DNA of 10,906 nt from an uncultured Lachnospiraceae bacterium (GCA_947565255.1 CANOFI010000055.1:1-10906); one strand, 5' to 3'; counted from the stretch's first letter, positions 1 through 7,806 are shown. Numbers and translations: made by a program. Notes: generated by a model not told the origin, from the letters alone.

Positions 1-28
1 TCGCCTTACGTAATGAGACATTGTTCAT
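1..28 (-). CDS. Possible start of a gene cut by the window edge
   Basis: An ATG at 28-26 opens nine codons that stay open to the window edge, reading MNNVSLRKA. The style resembles the N-terminus of a membrane receptor or kinase (a short polar stretch ending in basic residues), but nine residues cannot identify a family. The nearest purine-rich run (GAGG) lies about 14 nt upstream, which is too far for a good ribosome binding site. An in-frame TAG lies upstream, so the ORF cannot extend far in that direction. It may be chance. Confidence 0.2.
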
Positions 29-77
29 CTTAGCGTTCTTATCCTCAACGTTCTACCCTATATCCTCTCTTCTCCTC

Positions 78-860
78 TTATCCGAGGGAAACATCATTCA
101 TTGCCTTAATCGAAGTAGCCACAGTATAGGAATTCTCCTGAATATCCTTGTATATGCCTGCAGATTTCTTGGATAACTCACCCATCTGGTTGGCAACAAC
201 CGCAAATCCAACACCAGCTTCCCCTGCTCTTGCCGCCTCAATGGTCGCATTCAGTGCAAGAATATTCTGCTTGGAAGCAATCGACTCCAGTTCTTTTGTC
301 TTATCCCGGATTACACTTATGGAATCTACGGAAGTTGCAACCTCCTTTTCCATCACCTGCAGAACCTTGTTGTTGCAGTATTCCAGATATTTGTTGTTCA
401 CAACCTGGTTTACCACCATTCCCAGCAGGTCTGCTGCCGCACGGATTTGCTTTTCCGAACGCACCGGCACCTTCTGGACCGCCTTTGTATATAATTCCGG
501 GTCGATTCCCAGTTCTTTTGCCATCGCCTCAAACTTGGCCAGATCCGGCTCCTCAGGAAGCACCTGGCCTCCGATACAGGCTCCCAGCTTCTCTCCATTC
601 ACAATAATGTCTTTTGAAAAGTCCATCAGACCGGCATGACAAAAATATGTTCCCGTACATTCATTATCGCACTTTACACATCTTCTCAGCCCTTCCGGTG
701 AATTTCTTGTTAATTTTATACAGAAATCTGTAAAATTACTTTCTCCTGTAATGTACTGTCCGTCTGCATTCACCATAATTGCCGCAAGACCCGTCGCATT
801 CGAAAACTGGTCCTGTATATCCTGAAGCAATTGCATATCCATGAATTCTTCAATTTTCAT
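78..860 (-). CDS. PocR-domain soluble methyl-accepting-type signalling protein
   Basis: This 260-residue protein has no signal peptide or membrane segment, so it should be cytoplasmic. Residues about 8-165 match the PocR ligand-binding domain: an N-terminal PAS-like segment, the Cys set C47, C61, C64, C68 and C74 followed by HAGL, and then the GACIGGQVL strand. Residues about 190-230 are the chemoreceptor hairpin tip, with NILALNATIEAARAGEAG followed by GFAVVA; this is the part that contacts CheA and CheW in classical receptors. Only the tip and short flanking helices are present; the long methylation bundle and HAMP are missing. PocR domains are thought to bind small organic ligands, and the family's Cys pattern may suit redox or metal sensing (inference). 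The start is the ATG preceded by AGGAGG at a 7-nt spacing. It has its own promoter at 906-934. No che genes are nearby, so its partner is unknown. Confidence 0.88.
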   Translation of the reverse strand: MKIEEFMDMQLLQDIQDQFSNATGLAAIMVNADGQYITGESNFTDFCIKLTRNSPEGLRRCVKCDNECTGTYFCHAGLMDFSKDIIVNGEKLGACIGGQVLPEEPDLAKFEAMAKELGIDPELYTKAVQKVPVRSEKQIRAAADLLGMVVNQVVNNKYLEYCNNKVLQVMEKEVATSVDSISVIRDKTKELESIASKQNILALNATIEAARAGEAGVGFAVVANQMGELSKKSAGIYKDIQENSYTVATSIKAMNDVSLG

Positions 861-905
861 AATTGTTCCTCCTATTTTCCGCTACCATTGAAATTATCTA
901 TAAAC

Positions 906-934
906 ATTATATCAATATATGACAAAAACTGCAA
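906..934 (-). promoter_or_regulatory. Sigma-A-type promoter for the PocR receptor gene
   Basis: Read on the minus strand, the -35 is TTGCAG (934-929), the spacer is exactly 17 nt, and the -10 is TATAAT (911-906), preceded by TGA, which makes an extended -10. Transcription would start near 899, giving a leader of about 40 nt that carries the AGGAGG site. This indicates that the receptor gene is expressed independently of the mgtC-like gene 98 nt upstream. Five of six bases match the -35 consensus and all six match the -10. Confidence 0.75.
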
Positions 935-958
935 GCATTTAATTTTTCTTTTTCTTTT

Positions 959-1651
959 TTAAATTTCTTCCACAAAAAGAACGCTCTTTTCTTCCCCGAC
1001 GTGCAGCATAAATTCCTCCGCAGTATTTCTTTCCGGACTTTTCACCGTGACGATCACGACGACGACGCCCCCGCGCTCCGAGCGGTCCTGCTCAATCATG
1101 GTTTCCAAAATTTTATAATCATATTTTTTAATCTGTGCTAAAACCCTGCGGACTTTTTGAATTTCATCCACCTCTATGTAATATTCCCGCACATTCCGGT
1201 TTCCATAAAAAAACCGGTCCACCCTCTGCAGCGCAATCACCACAACGGTTACGGCAATCATTCCCGCAACAACCGCCTCATAAAACCCGATTCCAACTGC
1301 CAGACCGAGACACGCCGCCGTCCAGAGTCCTGCTGCCGTGGTAAGTCCGCGCACCCGGTGCGCCTTCGTTGTCACAATCGTCCCGACGCCTAAAAACCCA
1401 ATTCCACTGACAACCTGTGCCCCCATCCTGGCCGGGTCCGCATTCGGATTTAAATAAATTATAATATATTGTCCTGTCATCGTCGTCACGGCAGCGCCCA
1501 CACAGACGAGAATGTGCGTACGAAACCCCGCCGCACGTCCCTTTATGCCGCGCTCCAGCCCAATTGTCCCGCCGCAGACGACCGCCAGCATAATACGCAC
1601 ACAGACGGAAGCCATATTCAGCTCTCTTAAATAATCCAGCCATTCATTCAC
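959..1651 (-). CDS. MgtC/SapB family membrane protein
   Basis: This is a polytopic inner-membrane protein of 230 residues from the chosen start. The N-terminal half has about four hydrophobic segments, with family hallmarks GGTIGLERG then AAGFRTH in the first loop, VVSGIGFLGVGTI in the middle, and VRGLTTAAGLWTAA before the last long hydrophobic stretch. The last 75 or so residues are soluble and ACT-like. Relatives include Salmonella MgtC (growth in low magnesium, ATP synthase modulation) and Bacillus SapB; the biochemical role of most members is unsettled. Start choice: a TTG at 1657 is in frame, but it lies directly against the AGGAGGAGG run (1658-1666), whereas the GTG at 1651 has a 6-9 nt spacing, so GTG is preferred. 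It is last in the putative seven-gene unit, 68 nt after aroD, with no separate promoter or terminator that I could recognise. Confidence 0.9.
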   Translation of the reverse strand: MNEWLDYLRELNMASVCVRIMLAVVCGGTIGLERGIKGRAAGFRTHILVCVGAAVTTMTGQYIIIYLNPNADPARMGAQVVSGIGFLGVGTIVTTKAHRVRGLTTAAGLWTAACLGLAVGIGFYEAVVAGMIAVTVVVIALQRVDRFFYGNRNVREYYIEVDEIQKVRRVLAQIKKYDYKILETMIEQDRSERGGVVVVIVTVKSPERNTAEEFMLHVGEEKSVLFVEEI

Positions 1652-1657
1652 CGGCAA

Positions 1658-1666
1658 CCTCCTCCT
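1658..1666 (-). promoter_or_regulatory. Ribosome binding site that decides the mgtC-like start
   Basis: The minus strand reads AGGAGGAGG immediately before an in-frame TTG (1657-1655) and 6 nt before a GTG (1651-1649). The TTG would have 0-3 nt spacing, which is too short for initiation, so the GTG is the likelier start. Confidence 0.6.
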
Positions 1667-1719
1667 TTTTTGTATTTTTTCAGACGGAAGCTTTTTGCTG
1701 TTTTCCTTCGGAAATCGTT

Positions 1720-2490
1720 TTATTTCAAACAGGAATGTACAAAACGCAGCCCCCGCTTCACTTCCTCTATCTCCATCTGTCCCGGAGCAGACGCCTTTCC
1801 GACGCAGGCAAATGTCACTGTGCTGTTGGACATCTCACCGCAGAGCCGGCTGATTCCTCCAAGCTCTGACATGGACATTGTAATGAGCGGACACATCGCT
1901 TCCTGTTCGGAAACCTCCTTTGTCACTTCCAGAAGCGCCATGACATCCTGCCGGTTTTTGGGCATCACCGCCAGCTTGGCTATATCGGCATTCCACTCCT
2001 TCATTTTCAGCAGTCTGCGCACCATCTCTTCTTTCGGAGGCGTTTTTAAAAAGTCATGGTTGGAAGCGACTGCCACCACACCGCAGCGCTTTACCTGCGC
2101 AATCAGTCCGGCCGTCCTTTCTTCCTCAAAAAAGGCTTCTATATCGACTGCATCGGCAAAGCCGCTTTCCGAAACCTGCAGCAGCTTTTTTTCATATGCT
2201 TCATAAGAAAGCCCGTATTCCCCGCCTTCTTTTTTCGTCCGCAGTGTAAATAAAACCGGCAGATTTGTGAACGTCTTTCGAAGCATCTGCAGTATTTCGA
2301 ACATTTGTTCTTCATCTGTTATGTTTAAAAAGCAGTCGGCCCTCCACTCCACAAGATCGGGCAAAACGGCCTGCTCCATCATCCTTTGCGCGTCAAGGCA
2401 GATTTCCTCTTTTGTCTTTCCCACAATGGGAACGCAGATTTTGGGCATCCCTTCCCCGATGATTAGTTCCCTGATTTTAAGCTTCTTCAT
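1720..2490 (-). CDS. aroD: 3-dehydroquinate dehydratase, type I
   Basis: This 256-residue cytoplasmic class I aldolase-type TIM barrel converts 3-dehydroquinate to 3-dehydroshikimate (shikimate pathway, third step) through a Schiff base. The active-site set is intact: E48 and R50 in VEWRAD, general base H145 in SNHDF, Schiff-base K172 in DIAKLAVMP, R215 in GGISRL, and S234 and Q238 in KASAPGQM. Length matches family members (about 250). The start is the ATG with AGGAGG 5 nt upstream; it lies inside the end of the glycosyltransferase gene (14-nt overlap), which suggests translational coupling. Type I enzymes are common in Clostridia. No other aro gene is in view, so its placement behind a phosphorelay is odd; it could be an additional catabolic or housekeeping copy. 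The enzymatic call is secure. Confidence 0.95.
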   Translation of the reverse strand: MKKLKIRELIIGEGMPKICVPIVGKTKEEICLDAQRMMEQAVLPDLVEWRADCFLNITDEEQMFEILQMLRKTFTNLPVLFTLRTKKEGGEYGLSYEAYEKKLLQVSESGFADAVDIEAFFEEERTAGLIAQVKRCGVVAVASNHDFLKTPPKEEMVRRLLKMKEWNADIAKLAVMPKNRQDVMALLEVTKEVSEQEAMCPLITMSMSELGGISRLCGEMSNSTVTFACVGKASAPGQMEIEEVKRGLRFVHSCLK

Positions 2491-3496
2491 CGCTGCCTCC
2501 TAATTGTCTTTTCAGCTCCTCTGCCGCCTTACTGTTGCCTGCAGCCTCATAACAGACAATCAGCTTTTCAATGGGATATTGCTCTTTATACCGGAGGCTT
2601 AAAATACATTCTGTGTCAAAGGCGGCATTGGAATACCACAGCGCCGCTTCCGCATAGTCCTTTTTATCAAAATAATAATCGCCCAGCTCACAGCAGATTT
2701 CCGAACACCCTTCACAGGCAATGCCTTTGAGTGCATATTTAAAAAATGTTTCCGAGTCCCCCGAAAGGCGCGCTCCTCTCGCCGCAACGCAAATCGCCTC
2801 CTGTACCTCGTCCGCAGACCGGTTCTCATCTTTTACCGTCTGTTCAAAAAAAGGCTGTGCACGCAGCACATGTTCTTTTGTTCCTGCAATATATAATTCC
2901 TTTGCATACATGTTATGCAGCCGTTTCGACACATATTGCCCTTCCCGGATCATTTTTTCAAACCCAAGCAGGTCCCGCGCTCCATGCTCCGACACCGGCA
3001 GATGCATGATTTCAATCTCGCTGTCGAACACAAGGGGCTCTGTGCGGACGACCTCATGTATGGGGTCGATAAACGTAAAATTCCTCACTCTTTTGTACAG
3101 TTTCGGGCGGTATTCTTTGTCGTAATTGTAAACCGTATTATACTGCAGCTGGTTGCAGTAATACATCTGGACAATTTCGACCTCCTCGTCCAGCACCTGC
3201 TTTAACTGCCGAAACCTCTCACGGTTTGTCTCATCCAGCACCTCGTCCGCATCCGCACAGTAAATATACTGCATCGTTGCCTTTGAAAACGAAAAATTCC
3301 TCGCATCTGCAAAATTATCTTTCCAGCGGTAATCATACAGCTTATCCGTATAACGCCGTGCAATCTCTTTTGTCTGGTCCGAGGAACCGGTATCTACAAT
3401 CACAATCTCATCCATCAAATCCGCCACGCTGTCCAGACACCGTGCAAGTACCTGTTCTTCATTTTTTACAATCATACACAAGCTAACCGTGACCAT
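2477..3496 (-). CDS. Family 2 glycosyltransferase with C-terminal helical repeats
   Basis: Residues 1-170 or so form a GT-A fold of glycosyltransferase family 2. It opens with SLCMIVKNEE (residues 5-14), has the nucleotide-binding VDTGSSDQT (34-42), and a DADE motif at 82-85 that serves as the metal-binding DxD. Residues about 205-333 are helical with a TPR-like repeat (ELGDYYFDKKDYAEAALWY). No membrane segment is seen, so it is probably cytoplasmic. This architecture (GT2 followed by TPR) occurs widely in Firmicutes, including peptide or protein S- and O-glycosyltransferases related to SunS and enzymes that build surface glycans; the substrate cannot be told from sequence. The start ATG has AGGAGG 5 nt upstream. 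It overlaps aroD at its 3' end and follows the phosphodiesterase gene by 15 nt. The C-terminus is Cys-rich (C261, C264, C268, C269), which is unusual. Confidence 0.88.
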   Translation of the reverse strand: MVTVSLCMIVKNEEQVLARCLDSVADLMDEIVIVDTGSSDQTKEIARRYTDKLYDYRWKDNFADARNFSFSKATMQYIYCADADEVLDETNRERFRQLKQVLDEEVEIVQMYYCNQLQYNTVYNYDKEYRPKLYKRVRNFTFIDPIHEVVRTEPLVFDSEIEIMHLPVSEHGARDLLGFEKMIREGQYVSKRLHNMYAKELYIAGTKEHVLRAQPFFEQTVKDENRSADEVQEAICVAARGARLSGDSETFFKYALKGIACEGCSEICCELGDYYFDKKDYAEAALWYSNAAFDTECILSLRYKEQYPIEKLIVCYEAAGNSKAAEELKRQLGGSDEEA

Positions 3497-3511
3497 ATGC
3501 TCCTCCTGCCC

Positions 3512-4063
3512 TTACTCTTTGTGTGTATATGTGCGGTAAGTTTCCCCGGTCTCTAAATCCCTCCAGCAAAATTCGGTTCCCTCCCATATCATATAGCTGT
3601 GGGCAGAACCCTCCTTCGGAATCGACAGCGAACCCGGATTCAGATACATAACTTCGCCAATCTTTTCACAGGCCGGCACGTGGGTATGTCCATTCAGCAA
3701 AATGTCTCCCGGCTTTAACGGCGGCAGACTGCCCGGATGAAAAACATGTCCGTGTGTGGCGAACACAATGTGGTTTCCAATGGAAAAAACTGCATATTCT
3801 GCAAGAACCGGAACGTCTAACACCATCTGGTCCACCTCGGCCTCACAATTGCCCCGCACGCATAACAATTCGCTACTGTGCGCATTCAGCATTTCAATCA
3901 CCTGCTTTGGCGCATATTCCCTTGGAAGGTCATTGCGCGGCCCGTGATATAACAAATCTCCCAGCAAAAGCATTCTGCCGGCCTTCTCGCGCTCATACGC
4001 CTCAAACAGTTTTTTACAGTAATAGGCGCTCCCGTGGATATCTGACCCAATTAAAATTTTCAT
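3512..4063 (-). CDS. yfcE: YfcE/MJ0936-type metallophosphodiesterase
   Basis: This 183-residue cytoplasmic calcineurin-like phosphoesterase is nearly the same length as E. coli YfcE. The two-metal site is complete: D8 and H10 (GSDIHG), D36 (LLGDLLYHGPRN), N72 (RGNCE), H104 (THGH), and H126 and H128 (NGHTHVP), with YLNPGS following. Family members hydrolyse phosphodiester model substrates; the natural substrate is uncertain, and activity on cyclic nucleotides is not shown. The GPRN after the second motif is typical of the YfcE branch. Start choice: an upstream in-frame start at 4108 would overlap the Hpt gene, but the ATG at 4063 has AGGGAG 7 nt upstream and begins directly with the core MKILIGSDIHG, so it is preferred. 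The gene sits 25 nt after the Hpt gene and 15 nt before the glycosyltransferase. Confidence 0.92.
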   Translation of the reverse strand: MKILIGSDIHGSAYYCKKLFEAYEREKAGRMLLLGDLLYHGPRNDLPREYAPKQVIEMLNAHSSELLCVRGNCEAEVDQMVLDVPVLAEYAVFSIGNHIVFATHGHVFHPGSLPPLKPGDILLNGHTHVPACEKIGEVMYLNPGSLSIPKEGSAHSYMIWEGTEFCWRDLETGETYRTYTHKE

Positions 4064-4088
4064 CTGCGTTCTCCCTGTCCCTGGCCGT

Positions 4089-4442
4089 TTATTCTTCCAA
4101 TTCCTCAACGACAGCCTGAATTTTCAAAAATTCTTCTTCCATATGTTCGAACATTTGTTCTATTTGTTTGTACTGATGTTCGCGCACGGCGCATACTACC
4201 TCATTGGATGCGGCTGCCATCCGGTCCAGTCCAATGGTATAGCCCGCACCTTTCAGGGCATGTGCGCATTTCTTTACTTCCTCATAATTCTTATGCCGCA
4301 TGGCGTGCTTTGCCATTGCAAATTCATCGCTTTTGGCATAAATTTTCAGCATGCGGATTAAAAACTCTCTTTTTCCCACAAGTCTGTCTAAGACATGCGG
4401 CAAATCAATCTCCAGACGAGCCGCTGCTTCATTTAAATCCAT
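4089..4442 (-). CDS. Single-domain Hpt phosphotransfer protein
   Basis: This 117-residue soluble helical protein carries the histidine phosphotransfer signature CAHALKGAGYTIGL, with H61 as the phospho-accepting residue and the usual KG two and three residues later. It should shuttle phosphate between receiver domains. It directly follows the lone response regulator (65 nt) and the hybrid kinase, so it probably takes part in that relay or acts as a phosphate sink. Start choice: a GTG at 4499 extends the frame by 19 residues but has no ribosome binding site; the ATG at 4442 is preceded by a G-rich GGGGGGAT run and matches the domain boundary. The kinase already has its own C-terminal Hpt, so this is a second one. 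It has no DNA-binding or catalytic domain. Confidence in the domain is high and in the partner moderate. Confidence 0.87.
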   Translation of the reverse strand: MDLNEAAARLEIDLPHVLDRLVGKREFLIRMLKIYAKSDEFAMAKHAMRHKNYEEVKKCAHALKGAGYTIGLDRMAAASNEVVCAVREHQYKQIEQMFEHMEEEFLKIQAVVEELEE

Positions 4443-4507
4443 GTTTATCCCCCCGCTTTGTCTGACATGTACAAGATATACTCCTGTGCATCCGGACACA
4501 TAAACTG

Positions 4508-4933
4508 CTAATTATTATCGTACAGCATACTTTCTATTTGTCCGCGCATATCCCTTGCCTTAAGAGATTTCTTTTCATTCAGCACACGCTCTATCCTCTC
4601 GCGCAGATCCTTTTCCTTAAATGGCTTCAGCACATACCCGCTGATATTCAGCTTCGTACTCTGCATTACGGAAATACTGTCATCCCGGCTTGTAAGCATA
4701 ATCACCGGTATGTCCTTTCCTTTTTTCATTTCCCTTATTCTCTTCAGTGTCTGAATCCCGTCTATGGGCTCCATTTTAATATCCAGAAGAATCAGGTCAG
4801 GTTTTTTATCCTCAAGGTATCTGAGCGCACGGAGTCCCGAATTGATTGTTACCACATCGTAATACTCTTTCAGTGCACGCTCTGTTACCGAAAGACTGAT
4901 TGCAACATCATCTACAACAAGTATTTTTTTCAT
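4508..4933 (-). CDS. Single-domain response regulator (receiver only)
   Basis: This 141-residue protein is a CheY-like receiver. It has D8 and D9 (acid pocket), D51 as the phospho-acceptor in LILLDIKM, T81 in IMLTSRDD, and K103 in VLKPF, all at standard spacing. After the domain (about residue 120) there is only a short charged helical tail, with no output or DNA-binding domain. It should therefore act by protein contact or as a relay intermediate between the kinase and the neighbouring Hpt protein. ATG start with AAGGAG 7 nt upstream; the kinase gene ends 13 nt before it, so the two are surely co-transcribed. The tail RDMRGQIESMLYDNN could be a docking helix (inference). Confidence 0.93.
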   Translation of the reverse strand: MKKILVVDDVAISLSVTERALKEYYDVVTINSGLRALRYLEDKKPDLILLDIKMEPIDGIQTLKRIREMKKGKDIPVIMLTSRDDSISVMQSTKLNISGYVLKPFKEKDLRERIERVLNEKKSLKARDMRGQIESMLYDNN

Positions 4934-4946
4934 AGGCCAGCTCCTT

Positions 4947-7790
4947 TTAATCCTTTAATATAGTAAGCAAATCACGCAGAAGCATCTCTGCATTATCATC
5001 TTCATACAGTTTCAGCTGCTCCCTAACCTCTCTGAGTGCAAGCACTGCTTCTTTTGGAAGCCTCATTTTCAGAAGGCCGTCCACAATCTCGGCACATCCC
5101 TTTGAATCAAACCCTTCCAGCAGCCGCAGCGCCTCATCCACCCTCTGCAGCAGCTCTTCACCGGAAAGCTCCTCTGTCCCTTCTTCTTCCGCAATGCCCC
5201 TTGTTTCATCCAAAAAACGCTGTATATCATCCATCAGCTTTGTATATGTAAACAGCAGGTGCGCAAATTCATTCTGAATAAAATCGACATCACCCCGGAC
5301 GGCGGCCTCCTCATGCGCCCTTGCCATCGCGCTGAACTCCTCCGCACCTATATTTGCCGATGCACTCTTTAAACCATGAACTTCCACTTCATATGCCTCA
5401 TAATTCTGATCCACAAAAAGCTGCTGAAGCAGTCCTGTCTTGCCTTTTCCCTCCAGACAGTACAAATCAAGCAAATCCAGATATTCTTCTCTGCTTCCGA
5501 ACTGGTTTCCGGCCGCAATTTCTGCATTGATTCCCTCAATACGGATTGTGCCGGGATCCCACTGTAAATCCGGCTCTTCACCGGCTTCTTCTGAGATGTC
5601 CTCTATAAAATCCGGCGGAATCCACTTTCGCAGAGCATCATTCAGCATTTTTCTGTTCAGCGGCTTGGCCAGAAAATCCTGAAAACCATTGTCAAGGAAC
5701 TTTTCTTTTGCTCCCGCCATGGCATTGGCCGTAAGTGCAATGATCACCGGTCTGGTTCCATTCTCACCGCACTCGCTTCTGATAATCCGGACAGCTTCAA
5801 TACCGTCCATTCCAGGCATCATATGATCCATAAATATGATGTCAAAGCAGGTTTTCTTCACCATCTCAATTGCCTGCTTCCCGCTCTGTGCCTCCTGCAG
5901 CTCCAGATCATATGGTGCCAGCATTCCTTTTGCCACTTTCTGGTTGATTCGATTGTCGTCAACCACAAGCACTTTACAGCCTCTTGCGGTAAAACATGCC
6001 AGCTCCTCCGCAACGGACTCCACATCCGGCGTCTCGGCAATTGTACGGTAATCTACCACCTTCTGGGGAATGACGACCGTAAATGCCGCCCCCTCGCCGT
6101 AAACGCTCTCCACGCTTATAGAGCCGTTCATCAGTCTTATGAGATGCTTAGTTATGGAAAGACCCAGTCCGGTTCCCTCAACATTGTGGTTGCGCCTGAC
6201 ATCTACCTGGGTAAAGTCATCAAATATCTTTTCTTTGTCCTCATCACTGATTCCGCAGCCCGTATCTTCAATTCGAAATTTCAAAAACATCTCATTTTCA
6301 TTTTCTCCGGGAGTACCGCTTACGGTAATGCGCACATACCCATCATCGGTAAACTTTATGGCATTGTTGAGCAGATTGACAAGAATCTGCCTGATGCGGA
6401 CATCATCTCCATTGTAACGGCACGGAAGCGTCTTATCGTACTCATATTTCATCAGCAGTCCCTTTTGGGAAGCCGCCATATCCATCATTCCCACAACTTC
6501 CCCGACCGCATTCTTTAGATAGTAGTCGTTATATACTAATTCCATTTTGCCCGCCTCAACTTTGGACAAATCAAGAATGTCATTGATAATTGCAAGCAGG
6601 TTCCTTGCCGCCGACTGGATATCCTTTGCATGAACCATCATTTCCCTGTCGCGGCTTTCCTCCATCATAATATCACTCAGTCCGACAATGGCATTCATGG
6701 GGGTTCTTATTTCATGAGACATATTCGCCAGAAATTCACTTTTAGCAATGTTTGCCTTTTCTGCCTGCATACGCAGCTTGTTAATTTCTTCAATATAGAC
6801 CGCCGTATCGGTTATATCCAGCAAAAGAAACACATATCCCATACACACGCCGGATTTGCTGCATATCTGTTTGGAGTGGCTTTCATAAAATCTCTCCTGC
6901 CACTGAAACCTGCGCCAGCTGTCCTCCAAAAACATATCATCCGGATTTTGTTTCACTCCCGCCAGCACATCGCCCCGTCTGTAGTCAAGAAGCGCGGGAA
7001 ACATATTCCCGGCAGCAAAATTGTAACTTACAAGCCGCTTGTTGCCGTCAAGCGTAATGACTCCATCCGCCATATTGTCAATTACCGTCTCCGCCGCAAT
7101 CCGCCTGAAATCAAAATTCCGTCTGCGCCAGACAAGAATCTCTACTGCGGACAGCACCAGGCCAAGCGTAACGGGAGACAAATCATAGACATTGGTAAGC
7201 TTCAGTATGTATACAAGCAGCGCCACAACCGGAAGCAGCGATAAAAACAAAAAAACAAGGTACTGACGGGTGTCTTTTTCATCCTGCCGCTGCAAGACAG
7301 CCTTTAAAAGGGCATAGATTGATAAAATAAACGGAACTCCCAGGCGCAGAACAATCAACACGGGAAAATATAACGGTCCGTATTCAATATCGAGATAATG
7401 ATGCCCCTGGGCCGTTTCTACCCAGTGCATTTCGCTGTAGAACACACTATTATTGAAAAAGATAATGAAAATGCATACAAAATTTACAACCGCAATGCCC
7501 TTCAGCAACAAAATGGGGGGCTTCTGGTAACAATATAAAAAGATAAACCAGCAATAGCACAGCGGAACAAAGCCCGAACCAAGATTCTGGAATTTTACCG
7601 CCGCCTCGGCAACCTCAAGCGTAGAAGCGGTAATTTCCAGCATATAGCCCACATTCTGAATCAGGGAACCGCAAAGAAAAAATGCCGTTATCTTTTGTTC
7701 GCTTGTACCATCGCCTGACACAAGCAGTCCAAGTGCTACAAAAATTATGCATATGCCGATTAATTCAAGTATAATAACTGCACTGGTCAA
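4947..7790 (-). CDS. 7TM hybrid sensor histidine kinase with REC and Hpt domains
   Basis: This 947-residue membrane protein (numbered from the TTG start) has seven hydrophobic segments within residues 1-221, of the type found in HisKA_7TM-like sensors. A PAS-like region follows (about 228-330), then a short coiled coil and HisKA with H359 in ANMSHEIRTPMN. The HATPase has an N box around N475 (VNLLNNAIKF), DTGCG from 509 and GTGLGLS from 539. The receiver has D611, D612, phospho-acceptor D655 in MDHMMPGMDG, and K709. A C-terminal Hpt domain has H805 in VHGLKSASANIG. A further helical segment of about 75 residues follows. All catalytic residues are present. It senses an unknown signal and should pass phosphate from H359 to D655 to H805, then to the adjacent regulator. 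The start is the TTG with AAAAGGAGG 7 nt upstream; an ATG at 7820 is in frame but lacks a usable site. It is first in its operon. Confidence 0.93.
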   Translation of the reverse strand: MTSAVIILELIGICIIFVALGLLVSGDGTSEQKITAFFLCGSLIQNVGYMLEITASTLEVAEAAVKFQNLGSGFVPLCYCWFIFLYCYQKPPILLLKGIAVVNFVCIFIIFFNNSVFYSEMHWVETAQGHHYLDIEYGPLYFPVLIVLRLGVPFILSIYALLKAVLQRQDEKDTRQYLVFLFLSLLPVVALLVYILKLTNVYDLSPVTLGLVLSAVEILVWRRRNFDFRRIAAETVIDNMADGVITLDGNKRLVSYNFAAGNMFPALLDYRRGDVLAGVKQNPDDMFLEDSWRRFQWQERFYESHSKQICSKSGVCMGYVFLLLDITDTAVYIEEINKLRMQAEKANIAKSEFLANMSHEIRTPMNAIVGLSDIMMEESRDREMMVHAKDIQSAARNLLAIINDILDLSKVEAGKMELVYNDYYLKNAVGEVVGMMDMAASQKGLLMKYEYDKTLPCRYNGDDVRIRQILVNLLNNAIKFTDDGYVRITVSGTPGENENEMFLKFRIEDTGCGISDEDKEKIFDDFTQVDVRRNHNVEGTGLGLSITKHLIRLMNGSISVESVYGEGAAFTVVIPQKVVDYRTIAETPDVESVAEELACFTARGCKVLVVDDNRINQKVAKGMLAPYDLELQEAQSGKQAIEMVKKTCFDIIFMDHMMPGMDGIEAVRIIRSECGENGTRPVIIALTANAMAGAKEKFLDNGFQDFLAKPLNRKMLNDALRKWIPPDFIEDISEEAGEEPDLQWDPGTIRIEGINAEIAAGNQFGSREEYLDLLDLYCLEGKGKTGLLQQLFVDQNYEAYEVEVHGLKSASANIGAEEFSAMARAHEEAAVRGDVDFIQNEFAHLLFTYTKLMDDIQRFLDETRGIAEEEGTEELSGEELLQRVDEALRLLEGFDSKGCAEIVDGLLKMRLPKEAVLALREVREQLKLYEDDNAEMLLRDLLTILKD

Positions 7791-7797
7791 GCGATTT

Positions 7798-7806
7798 CCT
7801 CCTTTT
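7798..7806 (-). promoter_or_regulatory. Ribosome binding site that sets a TTG start for the kinase
   Basis: The minus strand reads AAAAGGAGG here, a full anti-Shine-Dalgarno match, 7 nt before TTG at 7790-7788. The in-frame ATG at 7820 has only GAG one nucleotide away. Starting at the TTG also places the first hydrophobic helix (TSAVIILELIG) at the extreme N-terminus. The ATG lies in the same transcript and would add ten residues. Confidence 0.65.

Noticed and set aside
1680..1719. Possible terminator between aroD and the mgtC-like gene
   Set aside because: Only 4-5 bp stems (for example TTTCC-GAA-GGAAA) can be drawn and the following run is A-rich on the transcribed strand, so there is no terminator T-tract.
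4146..4159. SOS-box-like CGAACATTTGTTCT, with the same 14-mer again at about 2299-2312
   Set aside because: Both copies lie within genes (Hpt and aroD) and both simply encode EQMFE on the minus strand. They are far from any promoter and differ from the Firmicute LexA consensus at two positions.
5823..7244. Long plus-strand open frames of about 200 residues opposite the kinase gene
   Set aside because: They are antisense to a gene with all catalytic motifs intact, have no recognisable domain and low-complexity composition, and no good ribosome binding site. They are shadows of the kinase reading frame.
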